IMG/VR virus record: IMGVR_UViG_3300030098_004514
Location: 1-64,000 of that record
Length of the DNA: 64,000 nt
Strand: one strand, 5' to 3'
DNA from: a virus
Positions 38,588-47,300 of the stretch are shown here, one piece after another. Positions within the stretch are counted from its first letter, which is position 1; the number at the start of each line of letters is the position of its first letter. The notes beneath the pieces were generated by a model. The model saw only the letters and a list, made by a program, of their open reading frames with translations, ran no database searches and was not told the origin of the DNA. The position numbers and the translations under genes are program-made.

Positions 38588-38911
38588 ATGAAAAAAATAC
38601 TGTTGTTATTGTTACTACCTACTTTGAGTTTTGGTCAAATAAAAGTAATGCAATTTAATGCTGGTTGGAATAAAGCTAATGATGTTAAGTGGGTTCAAAG
38701 CTTGAAGGATTGCAAAACTATAAGCTATACGGATGTTGCTAAAGAAACTAAAGCCCAAACAAAATATAAAATAGCAGTTGTACCTACAATTATAATATTT
38801 AAAGACGGAGAAGAAGCAACTAGATTCCAAGCTGATCTTAGTTTTAAAATGTTAGCAACAAAAGAAGAAGTACAAGAGGCTATTGACGAGCTACTAATGA
38901 GCGATTTTTAA
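38588..38911 (+). CDS. Periplasmic thioredoxin-like protein lacking the CxxC
   Basis: A 107-residue protein with a signal peptide (MKKILLLLLLPTLSFGQ). The remainder follows thioredoxin order: first strand KVMQFNAGW, central helix, then KIAVVPTIIIFKDGEE with the cis-proline (Pro66) and a last helix (EEVQEAIDELL). The active-site WCxxC is replaced by WNKAN (residues 27-31), so both catalytic cysteines are Asn. Redox activity is therefore unlikely; a binding or chaperone role is inferred. The signal peptide is nearly the same as that of the protein at 39774. Confidence 0.65.
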   Translation: MKKILLLLLLPTLSFGQIKVMQFNAGWNKANDVKWVQSLKDCKTISYTDVAKETKAQTKYKIAVVPTIIIFKDGEEATRFQADLSFKMLATKEEVQEAIDELLMSDF

Positions 38912-39421
38912 ATGAAAAACATATTGTTAATATTATTGGTTTTTTTTGGATTACAAATCCAAGCGCAGCAATCGGCAATGTATTTCTGTTGCGATTCAAT
39001 AACATATAGTATAGATCCAAGTCAAGGGTTTAATATATCTTTAGATACTACAAATATAGTTCACAATCCAGATTCTATAGACGTGTGGTGGTCAATATGC
39101 ACTTCAAGTATGTGTTACGCGGGGCAAGGTATGTATTGTTATTTTGGACAAATAATAACTTCAGATACTCTCAAGGTTTGTTATGATGCTTATCTTTATG
39201 AGTCAAATTCGGTAGAAGTATGTACTCGCTGTGATTCATTAATATTTAATGGAACTAGTTGGGTCTTATTTAGCATGGGTAATCCAACAGCGATTAATGA
39301 ATTACAATATATTTGGAATAACGATGGAAAGATACGTGATTTATTAGGCAAAGAATTAATAGAAATACCAATAGGTAAAATGTATATTAAGAATAATAAA
39401 AAATGTATACGTATAAAATAA
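38912..39421 (+). CDS. Secreted protein with T9SS-like sorting tail
   Basis: A 169-residue protein with a signal peptide (MKNILLILLVFFGLQIQAQ). The middle is Cys-rich (about ten Cys) with short beta segments. The last 45 residues (ELQYIWNNDGKIRDLLGKE, then IPIGKMYIKNNKKCIRIK) look like the type A C-terminal sorting domain of T9SS cargo: 'D.LG.E', 'G.Y..' and a basic end. That system moves proteins over the outer membrane in Bacteroidetes. It starts right after the stop of the thioredoxin-like gene and overlaps the nuclease gene by 19 bases. The role at the cell surface is unknown. Confidence 0.55.
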   Translation: MKNILLILLVFFGLQIQAQQSAMYFCCDSITYSIDPSQGFNISLDTTNIVHNPDSIDVWWSICTSSMCYAGQGMYCYFGQIITSDTLKVCYDAYLYESNSVEVCTRCDSLIFNGTSWVLFSMGNPTAINELQYIWNNDGKIRDLLGKELIEIPIGKMYIKNNKKCIRIK

Positions 39422-39771
39422 AACTAGACAGGGTTATTGACGGTGACACTATTGATGCTTATATAGATTTAGGATTTAATGTGTCTGTTAAAAAAAGAAT
39501 TAGATTTGTAGGGATTAACACCCCAGAATCAAGAACAAGAGATTTGGAAGAGAAGGCTAGAGGTTTAGCTGCTAAAGATAGATTAAAAGCTATATTAGAA
39601 GGCGCTGGTACAATACAACTAAACTCACATGGTGTTGGGAAATATGGTAGATGCTTAGGTGAATTACATGTTGATGTGGTGGATGGTAAAGATTGTTTAA
39701 CTCTAGTAAATGTAAATGAATTATTAATTAAAGAAGGACACGCCGTAGAATACGACGGCGGAAAAAGATAA
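39403..39771 (+). CDS. Staphylococcal nuclease-like (SNase) thermonuclease
   Basis: A 122-residue OB-fold nuclease. Motifs match SNase: RVIDGDTIDA (residues about 10-19), RIRFVGINTPESR (about 32-44, with the catalytic Arg and Glu), EEKARGLAAKDRL and GKYGRCLGEL (the second catalytic Arg), ending VNELLIKEGHAVEYDGG. It hydrolyses DNA or RNA with calcium. There is no signal peptide, unlike its two neighbours, so it likely acts in the cytoplasm or virion. It overlaps the upstream gene by 19 bases. It may degrade host DNA for nucleotide reuse. Confidence 0.8.
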   Translation: MYTYKIKLDRVIDGDTIDAYIDLGFNVSVKKRIRFVGINTPESRTRDLEEKARGLAAKDRLKAILEGAGTIQLNSHGVGKYGRCLGELHVDVVDGKDCLTLVNVNELLIKEGHAVEYDGGKR

Positions 39772-39773
39772 AT

Positions 39774-42239
39774 ATGAAAAAAATATTATTATTACTACTA
39801 TTACCTTTACTTAGCTTTGGACAAAATTGCGCTCCAACGCTAACAACCACAGATACTTGTATGTATGGTTATGCTAAAACCTGGGTAGAGTGGCAACCAT
39901 TAGATAGCGGTTGCGTTATAGCTAATGTTCATAGAGGTACGCCTTACAATACGTATAGTTGGAATTGGTATGATCAAAACTTAACTAATTATTCTTTTTA
40001 TAATAATTATAGCCCCGGCGATCCATTTGCTAGCTCGGCTGGTTTTTGGATGTTTTTAGAAATGACTGACGGTAGTTTTACTGATACAATTTATGCAAAC
40101 GAATTTACATGTATAGAAGGTTGTATGGACCCGTCATATGATAATTATAACCCATTAGCTAATATACCAGATGTTTGTTTAGCGATACCACCCCCACAAG
40201 ATGATTGTTTTGATACTACAAAAACATCCATAACAATAGAGTTTGTACCAGACACATATTCTGGCGAAACATCTATGAGTATTATAAATCAAGATGATAG
40301 TGTTTTATATAGTATACCACAAGGATTTTTTTGGAGCGTAGGTACTGGTAACACTTATACCGAAACAATATGTGTACCAATAGGTGATACAGTTGAGTTT
40401 ATGATATATGACTCGTATGGTGATGGTATATGTGGGAGTTGTTTTGGTGGTGTTGATGGTTATGCTTTAATTACAGATGAATGTGGTGATACTATATATA
40501 GTTTAACACCAGGTGATAATTTAAACTTTGGTCATGGTGATACATCAGATATATTTGTGATGAAAGATTGTAGTTGGATACCTGTAGTTGGTTGTCCTAA
40601 CCCAGCTTACTTAGAGTTTAATCCAGCAGCTGATATAGATAACCCAGCGTTGTGTATTACACCTAGAGTAGTAGGTTGTATGGATAGCACTATGTTCGAT
40701 TTTAATCCTATGGCTAATACACCACTTATGGAGGATACCTGTGGCTATATACTAGAGCTTACAGATGGTGGTGGTGACGGTTGGTTAGGTGCTTACGTTG
40801 TAGTAAATCAATTAGGTAATTCATATGGCCCTTATACTAATATAAGTTCTTTTACTGAAACTATAAACTTGGAATTAAAATCAAACCACCCGGTTACAAT
40901 TAGAGCTTACTCACAAACAAGCTCTGATGCTACTATAGATCAAATAGGTTTTAGATTAATAAATCCAGAAGGTGTAGTTATAGCTTCGGGTGGTACAAAT
41001 CCTTGGAGTGACAGAATAATGTTATTTCCAGATAAATATATAGCTTTACCAAACTGTCCTACTATATGTACACCTTACGTTTACGGGTGTATGGACACTA
41101 CAGCTTATAATTATGATAATAATGCAAATACCGATAACGGAAGTTGCTATTACTCACCAGGTTGTACAGATCCACAATATTTAGAGTATTATACTCAAGG
41201 TTTTGTAGCTGATTATAACAACGGAGACTGTCAAACAGAAGCTGTATGGGGTTGTACCGATTCTTTAGCGTTTAACTATGATGTAGCAGCTAATCTTGAT
41301 AACGGTGGTTGTATACCTGTTGTTTTAGGTTGCATGAATGAATTAGCATTTAATTACAATCCAAACGCAAACACACCTGATACGTGTATACCCGTAATAG
41401 AAGGTTGTACTTCACCTATAGCTTTAAATTATGATTCATTAGCTAACACGGATGATGGTAGCTGTATAGGTGTTATATATGGGTGTATGGATCCTAATGC
41501 TTTTAATTATAACCCAAATGCGAATGTTGATGATAGTAGTTGTGTTGATATAGTTTATGGGTGTATGGATCCAACAATGTTCAATTATGATCCACTAGCA
41601 AATATAGATAACGGTAACTGTATTTCTTTTGTCTATGGGTGTATGGATTCAACAATGTTTAATTATAATCCCTTAGCAAATAGTGACAACAATTCTTGTA
41701 TACCTTTTATATATGGCTGCACGGATCCTTCTATGCTCAATTATAACCCACAAGCAAACACGGAGGACTTTAGTTGTATTGCTTTTGTTTATGGGTGTAT
41801 GGATAGTTTGGCCCTTAATTACGATCCACTTGCTAACACGGATAACGGTTCGTGTATCGAAATCATTATGGGTTGCATGGATCCAAACGCGTATAGCTAC
41901 GAGCCAGCTGCTAATGTTAATGATTCTTTATCTTGTTTATATAGTGCTGGTTGTATTACTGGTCCAGGTAGTCCTTATTGGTTAAACGACCCGTGTTATG
42001 CTTGGGTAATAGAAGTAGATGAATATTGTTGTGAAAACGAATGGGATACTATATGTCAAGTAACTTACGATTACTGTGCTGGTACTTGGTCTGGACCATT
42101 GTTAACGAGAGAAACTGCCGAGAAAAAATTAGTAGCTATAACAGATTTATTGGGTAGACCAACAAAAATAATTAAAAATAAACTATTATTCTATATTTAC
42201 AGTGATGGAAGTGTAGAAAGAAAATTAATAAAACAATAA
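39774..42239 (+). CDS. Secreted repeat protein with T9SS-like tail (14 GCxDP repeats)
   Basis: An 821-residue protein. Signal peptide MKKILLLLLLPLLSFGQ. Residues about 140-275 look like a CUB-like beta domain with YDSYGDGICGSC; residues about 325-420 are a second such domain (LTDGGGDGWLG). I count 14 units of the type GCMDPxAFNYxPxANxDxxxC, mostly from about 440 to 720, which are typical surface repeats of marine Bacteroidetes. The last 45 residues (KLVAITDLLGRPTKIIKNK, then LFYIYSDGSVERKLIKQ) resemble a T9SS type A sorting domain. It is probably displayed on or released from the host surface. The first few repeats are more divergent than the later ones. Confidence 0.7.
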   Translation: MKKILLLLLLPLLSFGQNCAPTLTTTDTCMYGYAKTWVEWQPLDSGCVIANVHRGTPYNTYSWNWYDQNLTNYSFYNNYSPGDPFASSAGFWMFLEMTDGSFTDTIYANEFTCIEGCMDPSYDNYNPLANIPDVCLAIPPPQDDCFDTTKTSITIEFVPDTYSGETSMSIINQDDSVLYSIPQGFFWSVGTGNTYTETICVPIGDTVEFMIYDSYGDGICGSCFGGVDGYALITDECGDTIYSLTPGDNLNFGHGDTSDIFVMKDCSWIPVVGCPNPAYLEFNPAADIDNPALCITPRVVGCMDSTMFDFNPMANTPLMEDTCGYILELTDGGGDGWLGAYVVVNQLGNSYGPYTNISSFTETINLELKSNHPVTIRAYSQTSSDATIDQIGFRLINPEGVVIASGGTNPWSDRIMLFPDKYIALPNCPTICTPYVYGCMDTTAYNYDNNANTDNGSCYYSPGCTDPQYLEYYTQGFVADYNNGDCQTEAVWGCTDSLAFNYDVAANLDNGGCIPVVLGCMNELAFNYNPNANTPDTCIPVIEGCTSPIALNYDSLANTDDGSCIGVIYGCMDPNAFNYNPNANVDDSSCVDIVYGCMDPTMFNYDPLANIDNGNCISFVYGCMDSTMFNYNPLANSDNNSCIPFIYGCTDPSMLNYNPQANTEDFSCIAFVYGCMDSLALNYDPLANTDNGSCIEIIMGCMDPNAYSYEPAANVNDSLSCLYSAGCITGPGSPYWLNDPCYAWVIEVDEYCCENEWDTICQVTYDYCAGTWSGPLLTRETAEKKLVAITDLLGRPTKIIKNKLLFYIYSDGSVERKLIKQ
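41085..41930 (+). repeat. Coding tandem repeat array (GCxDP units)
   Basis: About ten direct units of roughly 66-80 bases inside the secreted repeat protein at 39774. Units share TATGGGTGTATGGAT and AATTATAA-type blocks, each coding for one GCMDPxxFNYxPxAN unit. The last copies are most alike at the DNA level, pointing to recent expansion or recombination among them. Confidence 0.65.
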
Positions 42240-42243
42240 AAAC

Positions 42244-42639
42244 ATGGCAACATTAAACCACACATTAACATTATCTAGTTCAGATATAAGTAGCGACACT
42301 CTTAGTATTACGCTAGTAGACGCATTATCAGTTACTAGTCCAACTAGAAATTTATCTACAATTATAGCAGATAATACTGGGGCAAACAGTATAATAATAC
42401 CAGCTGGAACTGCTATTACATATCTATTTGTTAGACATAGTGGAACAACAGATGGATCTACAGCTACAACGCAGTTGGTTGACCTTGAAAATACAGATAA
42501 CGAAGCTTTTGCTAGGTTAGGACCTGGAGAATTTTTATTCATGCCCTTTAATCACGGTGGAGCTAGCGTTGGTGTGCAACTTCAAGTAGCACACGCTAGT
42601 AATGTTCAAATGGAATACGGATATTGGACAAAAAGTTAA
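42244..42639 (+). CDS. Small virion protein, paralog 1 of 4
   Basis: A 131-residue beta-type protein. It starts MATLNHTLTLSSSDISSDTL, alike the starts of the next two genes (42672 and 43138), and ends with ARLGPGEFLFMPFNHGG, alike GRLYAGDFMWMPW in paralog 2 and GRLYGGDWMLIPG in paralog 3. There is no signal peptide or catalytic motif. A repeated small module between ejection and adhesin genes suggests fibre or decoration proteins. Function not known. Confidence 0.55.
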   Translation: MATLNHTLTLSSSDISSDTLSITLVDALSVTSPTRNLSTIIADNTGANSIIIPAGTAITYLFVRHSGTTDGSTATTQLVDLENTDNEAFARLGPGEFLFMPFNHGGASVGVQLQVAHASNVQMEYGYWTKS

Positions 42640-42671
42640 AAATAATTAATTAATAATAAAAAAAAACGAAT

Positions 42672-43109
42672 ATGGCAACAACTACAGCCTCGCTTTCGAT
42701 AACAAGTTCTGATTTGTTTGAAGATAACTTATCTATCTCAACGAGTAACACGTTAAACAAAGCGGGATTAACAACAGGTTTAGAACAAACAACAGGATTA
42801 AACAAGGTGTATCTTACAGCGACTACAAACGTAGATATCGTTACGGTACCAGGAGCAACTTTAGATGGTAAACAGAATTTCGTATATATCGCTAACTTAT
42901 CAGAAATAGCATCTGAATACTTAGTAGTAAGTATAGGTGACAAGGTAATTGGTAGATTATATGCTGGTGATTTTATGTGGATGCCTTGGAATCAACAAGC
43001 TCAACATTTAAGTGATATTGAAATCGCTCCGAGTGTGGCCACTGGTATGTGGGTTGAACACATGATTATAGGTGAAGGATTAGTTAAGACAAGCTCTGCT
43101 GATTCATAA
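42672..43109 (+). CDS. Small virion protein, paralog 2 of 4
   Basis: A 145-residue protein aligned end to end with its neighbours: start MATTTASLSITSSDLFEDNLSIS, then LNKVYLTATTNVDIVTVPGA and GRLYAGDFMWMPWNQ near the end. It has a beta-rich composition with few charged residues. The start follows an A-rich leader (AATTAATTAATAATAAAA) with no ribosome binding site. Its role is probably virion surface or fibre, as for paralog 1. Confidence 0.55.
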   Translation: MATTTASLSITSSDLFEDNLSISTSNTLNKAGLTTGLEQTTGLNKVYLTATTNVDIVTVPGATLDGKQNFVYIANLSEIASEYLVVSIGDKVIGRLYAGDFMWMPWNQQAQHLSDIEIAPSVATGMWVEHMIIGEGLVKTSSADS

Positions 43110-43137
43110 TAACTAACAATATAAATAAATAACAAAT

Positions 43138-43623
43138 ATGGCAACAATAAACGCAACAATAAGTGTTAGTAGCGCGGATCTTAGTAGTAATTCATTATCG
43201 TTAAGTCGTACTATGACGATGACTAAACACACAACATCATCAGGGGCTGGAGATGGATTAGAATTTACTTCTGGTCTTGTTAGAAGAACTTTTACTTCTA
43301 CAGACCACGTAGATCTTATTACGTCTGGTGCTCAAAACTATGGAACACCTACAGCTTCAGATTCAAATGCTGCTAACAAAATATATATTAAAAACACAGG
43401 TTCTAGTACAACTGATTACTTTGAAGTAGGTTTAGGTACTTCTAGTGGTAGTGGTACAGCGACTTCAGATGCTATTGGTGGTACCCACTTAGCTATCGGT
43501 AGGCTTTATGGTGGTGACTGGATGCTTATTCCAGGTCATTTAAAAGCTACTGTTGGGGATGTAACAATTAAACCAAGTACCGCTGAAAAAATGAGCATTG
43601 AATTCATGGTGTTTTTTGAATAA
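43138..43623 (+). CDS. Small virion protein, paralog 3 of 4
   Basis: A 161-residue protein. It starts MATINATISVSSADLSSNSL and has the shared end GRLYGGDWMLIPGHLKAT followed by VGDVTIKPSTAEKMSIEF. It is longer than paralog 2 through a Ser/Gly/Thr-rich loop (GTSSGSGTATSD). The three genes look like recent tandem duplicates that have diverged. No enzymatic motif. Confidence 0.55.
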   Translation: MATINATISVSSADLSSNSLSLSRTMTMTKHTTSSGAGDGLEFTSGLVRRTFTSTDHVDLITSGAQNYGTPTASDSNAANKIYIKNTGSSTTDYFEVGLGTSSGSGTATSDAIGGTHLAIGRLYGGDWMLIPGHLKATVGDVTIKPSTAEKMSIEFMVFFE

Positions 43624-43626
43624 TAA

Positions 43627-43923
43627 ATGGCTACTTTACACCATAATATATCAGGCACTTTAACACAAGAATTACTAGCTGCTGGCAATAAAACACCCGT
43701 GTCAATGGTGTCTTTTGCTAATACTGGTAGCGGGTCTTGCAGGCTTGATTTATATATTGAGAAAAAAACAGTTGGGAAATTTTATCTTTTAAAAGGTTTG
43801 AATATACCAGCTGGTAATACTTATATATATAGTGGTGTTGTTTTTGATAATCGAAGCAATGAATTCGGTTTGTATATGAAATTAAATGGAACAAGTCCAA
43901 CAATGGACGTAATAATATCATAG
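43627..43923 (+). CDS. Small virion protein, distant paralog 4
   Basis: A 98-residue beta protein. It starts MATLHHNISGTL, and its middle (LDLYIEKKTVGKFYLLKGLN, then NIPAGNTYIYSG) resembles the C-terminal half of the paralogs but lacks their N-terminal repeats. It lies 3 bases after paralog 3 and one base before the next gene. The relation to the others is weaker, so it may be only similar in style. Confidence 0.45.
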   Translation: MATLHHNISGTLTQELLAAGNKTPVSMVSFANTGSGSCRLDLYIEKKTVGKFYLLKGLNIPAGNTYIYSGVVFDNRSNEFGLYMKLNGTSPTMDVIIS

Positions 43924-43924
43924 T

Positions 43925-44338
43925 ATGGGATTTTTAGGAAATATAAATAGTGATAAATATCTTTATTTTAGAACAGAAGCAACTGACGGAGATGATGATG
44001 CTAGTGGGGATAGTGCTTTATTTCCAGCTTCGTCGTTAATGGGTATGCAGCCACGAACAGATACGCGGTTAACCTTGTACTTTAAACCAATGGTTCGTAG
44101 AGATCCCACTGGTAGTGTTGATAGTGCTAATAGTTTAGATAATCATGATACTGTTGGTTTAGCTATTAGTGAAAATGCACATCTTGACGTTATGAGGGAT
44201 ATAGTGGATGCAATAACGAGCAATGGTCCACCTTTGATCGTAGTGGCTAATGACGATTCTGGTGGAACAGAATACGTAAGTACTGCTATTACTAGTTGTG
44301 AAACTATATCTGTATCAGCTATTTATGCTAATTCTTAA
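43925..44338 (+). CDS. Putative virion structural protein
   Basis: A 137-residue protein beginning MGFLGNINSDKYLYFRTEATDG and containing an acidic loop (DGDDDASGDSALFPASSLMGMQ). It has no recognised domain. A place one base after the paralog set and 10 bases before the 1786-aa protein suggests a decoration or fibre-attachment role. The middle RLTLYFKPMVRRD is beta-like. Confidence 0.45.
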   Translation: MGFLGNINSDKYLYFRTEATDGDDDASGDSALFPASSLMGMQPRTDTRLTLYFKPMVRRDPTGSVDSANSLDNHDTVGLAISENAHLDVMRDIVDAITSNGPPLIVVANDDSGGTEYVSTAITSCETISVSAIYANS

Positions 44339-44348
44339 ATAAAATAAA

Positions 44349-47300
44349 ATGAAGAAGTATACTGCTTTTGATGAGATAATAGACCATAAAGGTGACCTTA
44401 TTAAGATTGAAAAATCTTTTAACGTTGATAATGCTATTATTAATGGTGGCGACAGCAACCCAATCAATACACCGTGTTACGCGGTGGGTAGTCCTACTTG
44501 TAATTGTAATCCTAGAATTGGCCATACGTTTAAAGTAACTGGTGTTAAAGTAAATGGAATTTGGTTTCAAAGTTCCTTTGCGACTTTACAACCACCAACA
44601 AATCCTGGTCCTTTTTCTTCAGATCCTTGTCCAAACATGCAAATGGAGGGGGTGGTATTATTTTCTGATTTTAATAACCCTCTTAATCCCCCACAACCTT
44701 GGTGGAATCCAGGCTCGATTCCTCCAGATCCCTGGCATGATTTTGCTTGGAATACACACGCGACTTTCCATCATATATATGGAGGGGGATCTCAAGTTAG
44801 TAACCCATGGGAGGATGCTTTTTATAATCGTATATGTCAACAAGTGGGCTGGACACAGTTAACAGTTGGGCAAAAATTTTCCGGTACACTCGGCGTGCAT
44901 CCAATGGCACAACCGGGTCAACCCCCTGGAATACACGCTTCTTGGGCTTTAAGTAGTGGTCTTATTCCTTGGCAGGACTTCGCAGCCGCTGGTATAGACT
45001 GGTCTGGTCTAACGCAACCACCATATAATAATCACGATTGGATAACTGATATTTGTTTTGAATATACTGGTTATCAATTAGCCTGGCATAGATACCCTCT
45101 TTTTTTTGATAATTTTAGCACTTCTAGTTGTTTAAACATTGTTGATAATGATGACAATGATGATCCATGTAAGTATCAAATAGGTGACATAAGTGATCCA
45201 ACGTTTGGTGGGGCGGGAGGAATGATTTTTGCTCTACCTAATACGCCACAAAACCCAACTCCTTATTTTTACGAGGTTGCTTTAGATGATTTAAGTACAG
45301 GTAACCATCCTTTAGAACATAATCAAACGCATATAGCTGATCCTAATATTACCGCGGAAGATAATTGTGGTCATATAGCTACCACGCCTATACAACATAC
45401 TTTCAACTGTCCTTGGCAGGCTCCTATAGATACAAATATTCCAAATAATATGTGTCGTTGGGGGTATGGACCTGGTTCTTTTCAACCATCAATCACAAGC
45501 CCACCTGGTATAAATACCCCGACCGGTGTTAATGTTGGTGATCCAATACAAGCGCTTGGCTCTTCTCAAAATCAATTGTATCCACCAGGTACAATTATAG
45601 ACGATATAATATACATACCAGCCGCCGCAGTCAACACTTTAATGGTTGTTGGTGGCGTGGTGGTTAATTTAACAGCGCTACCTTACGACTCTTACTTGTT
45701 TTTATTTAGTAATTCAACTGTACCTACAGTACCACCCTTTTCACAACCTATAAAAATATTAGATACAGGTGGGACACCACAGCAAGCAGGTCCTTTTAGT
45801 CAAACTGGCGCCGAATGGGGTGCTTGGGGAGAATATTTACAGTTTTTATCTACAGACTTTGGTACTGGACACTTAAACACTCAACATATTGTAACTTGGC
45901 CCGCACAACCAGTTTGGGGAACACATGATGTTGCCGCGGAGTTATGTGCTAACCACCAAGCTTTTGGTCCTAATGAAAGGTGGTTTTTACCATCACTAGA
46001 CGAGTTTGAATTAATGTACCATATGGTTGGTCCAAATACTTCTTTTGCTTCAATTACAAATTTATACGGTCAAATTGAGGACATGTCTGATACTTATTGG
46101 ACGTCTTCGGACAACGTAGATGGTGGTCCTGGTGGTGGAGCTGGTTTTCATTATGCTTTTGCTTATAATGTTACACAACCACCATATCCAGCTATACCAA
46201 TAACACCAAATCCACCTGGTCCAGTTATGGCTCAAAGATGTTCCGCTTTATCTGTTAGACCTATTAGAAGATTTAAATGTGTAGTTCCAGAACCAATGCC
46301 AGAAGAGGCTTACATGTGGTGTGATGCATTTGTTAAAGAAAGAGGTGTCACTAACTCTCAAAATTTTCAAGCTAAGTTTACTAATTATTATTCTCCTGGT
46401 GCCTGCGGTAGTGGTTGGGGTTACTTTGATTCAAACGATTTTACTCTTACTAATTATAACGGCCCGTTAGACACTACTATTTTTAGATCTGAAGCCACTA
46501 TAGGTGGATATAAATTTACTTGGCAAATTGCCTCAACTGACGCTGGTGGAAATCTATGGGATTTAAGTGATTTTGATGACGCTAACAATCCTGACGGATA
46601 CACTATTAAACTTTGGGAAGCGGACGGAACATATTTAGGAACTTGGCATTATCAAAACGTTGTTTCGGTTAATAGAGTAAGTAATTGGATGACACAAACA
46701 GCCGCACAAGGTCAACCGGCATATATGGGTTGGCACGATAGAATACCACAACCTGATAATCCAAACGCTTGGACGTCTAAAAATTTTCCAGATAAAATAA
46801 GCGTTGAGTTTGAAAACGTAACACACATTGATGGGCCTTATCAAATTGTTAACTATGGTTATTCAAGAGAGAGAAATCCAGCTTATCCACTAAACAACTA
46901 CCCCGGTGCACCTTGGCAAGATGGTCATGATGTGTGGAGAATTTTCAATTCGACAGGAGCCCCGAACGGTTGGAGTGGTATTGGGTACCAAAACAGTATC
47001 GATTTAATGAGTGATTTTTCTAATACTGCCACGGTACATCATACTAATTATTTTAACGAGTATTATGAAGAAGCTTGGGGAGGTTGGACTTGTAGCTTTG
47101 CTTTTATTCAGTTAAACTGTGATACAGCTATGGCAAAACTCAATGCTGGTGGTGGAGTTGGAAACGTAAGCACAGGTGTAAACACTGTGTATCAACAAAA
47201 GCATGTTGTTTGTTTGAAAAAACCTTTTACCGACTTAAGATACTACGCTAATCAATTTAACCACCCACAGTATTTAACCTCGCGTAGTGGTGGTCATATA

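Noticed and set aside
41085-41930. Regularly spaced direct repeats resembling a CRISPR-like array
   Set aside because: The repeats are in frame inside a secreted protein, code for GCxDP units, and the spacers are not unique non-coding sequence.
41683-41985. Overlapping 100-codon frame inside the repeat protein
   Set aside because: It is a by-product of the repeat periodicity in another frame; hydrophobic low-complexity translation and no start context.
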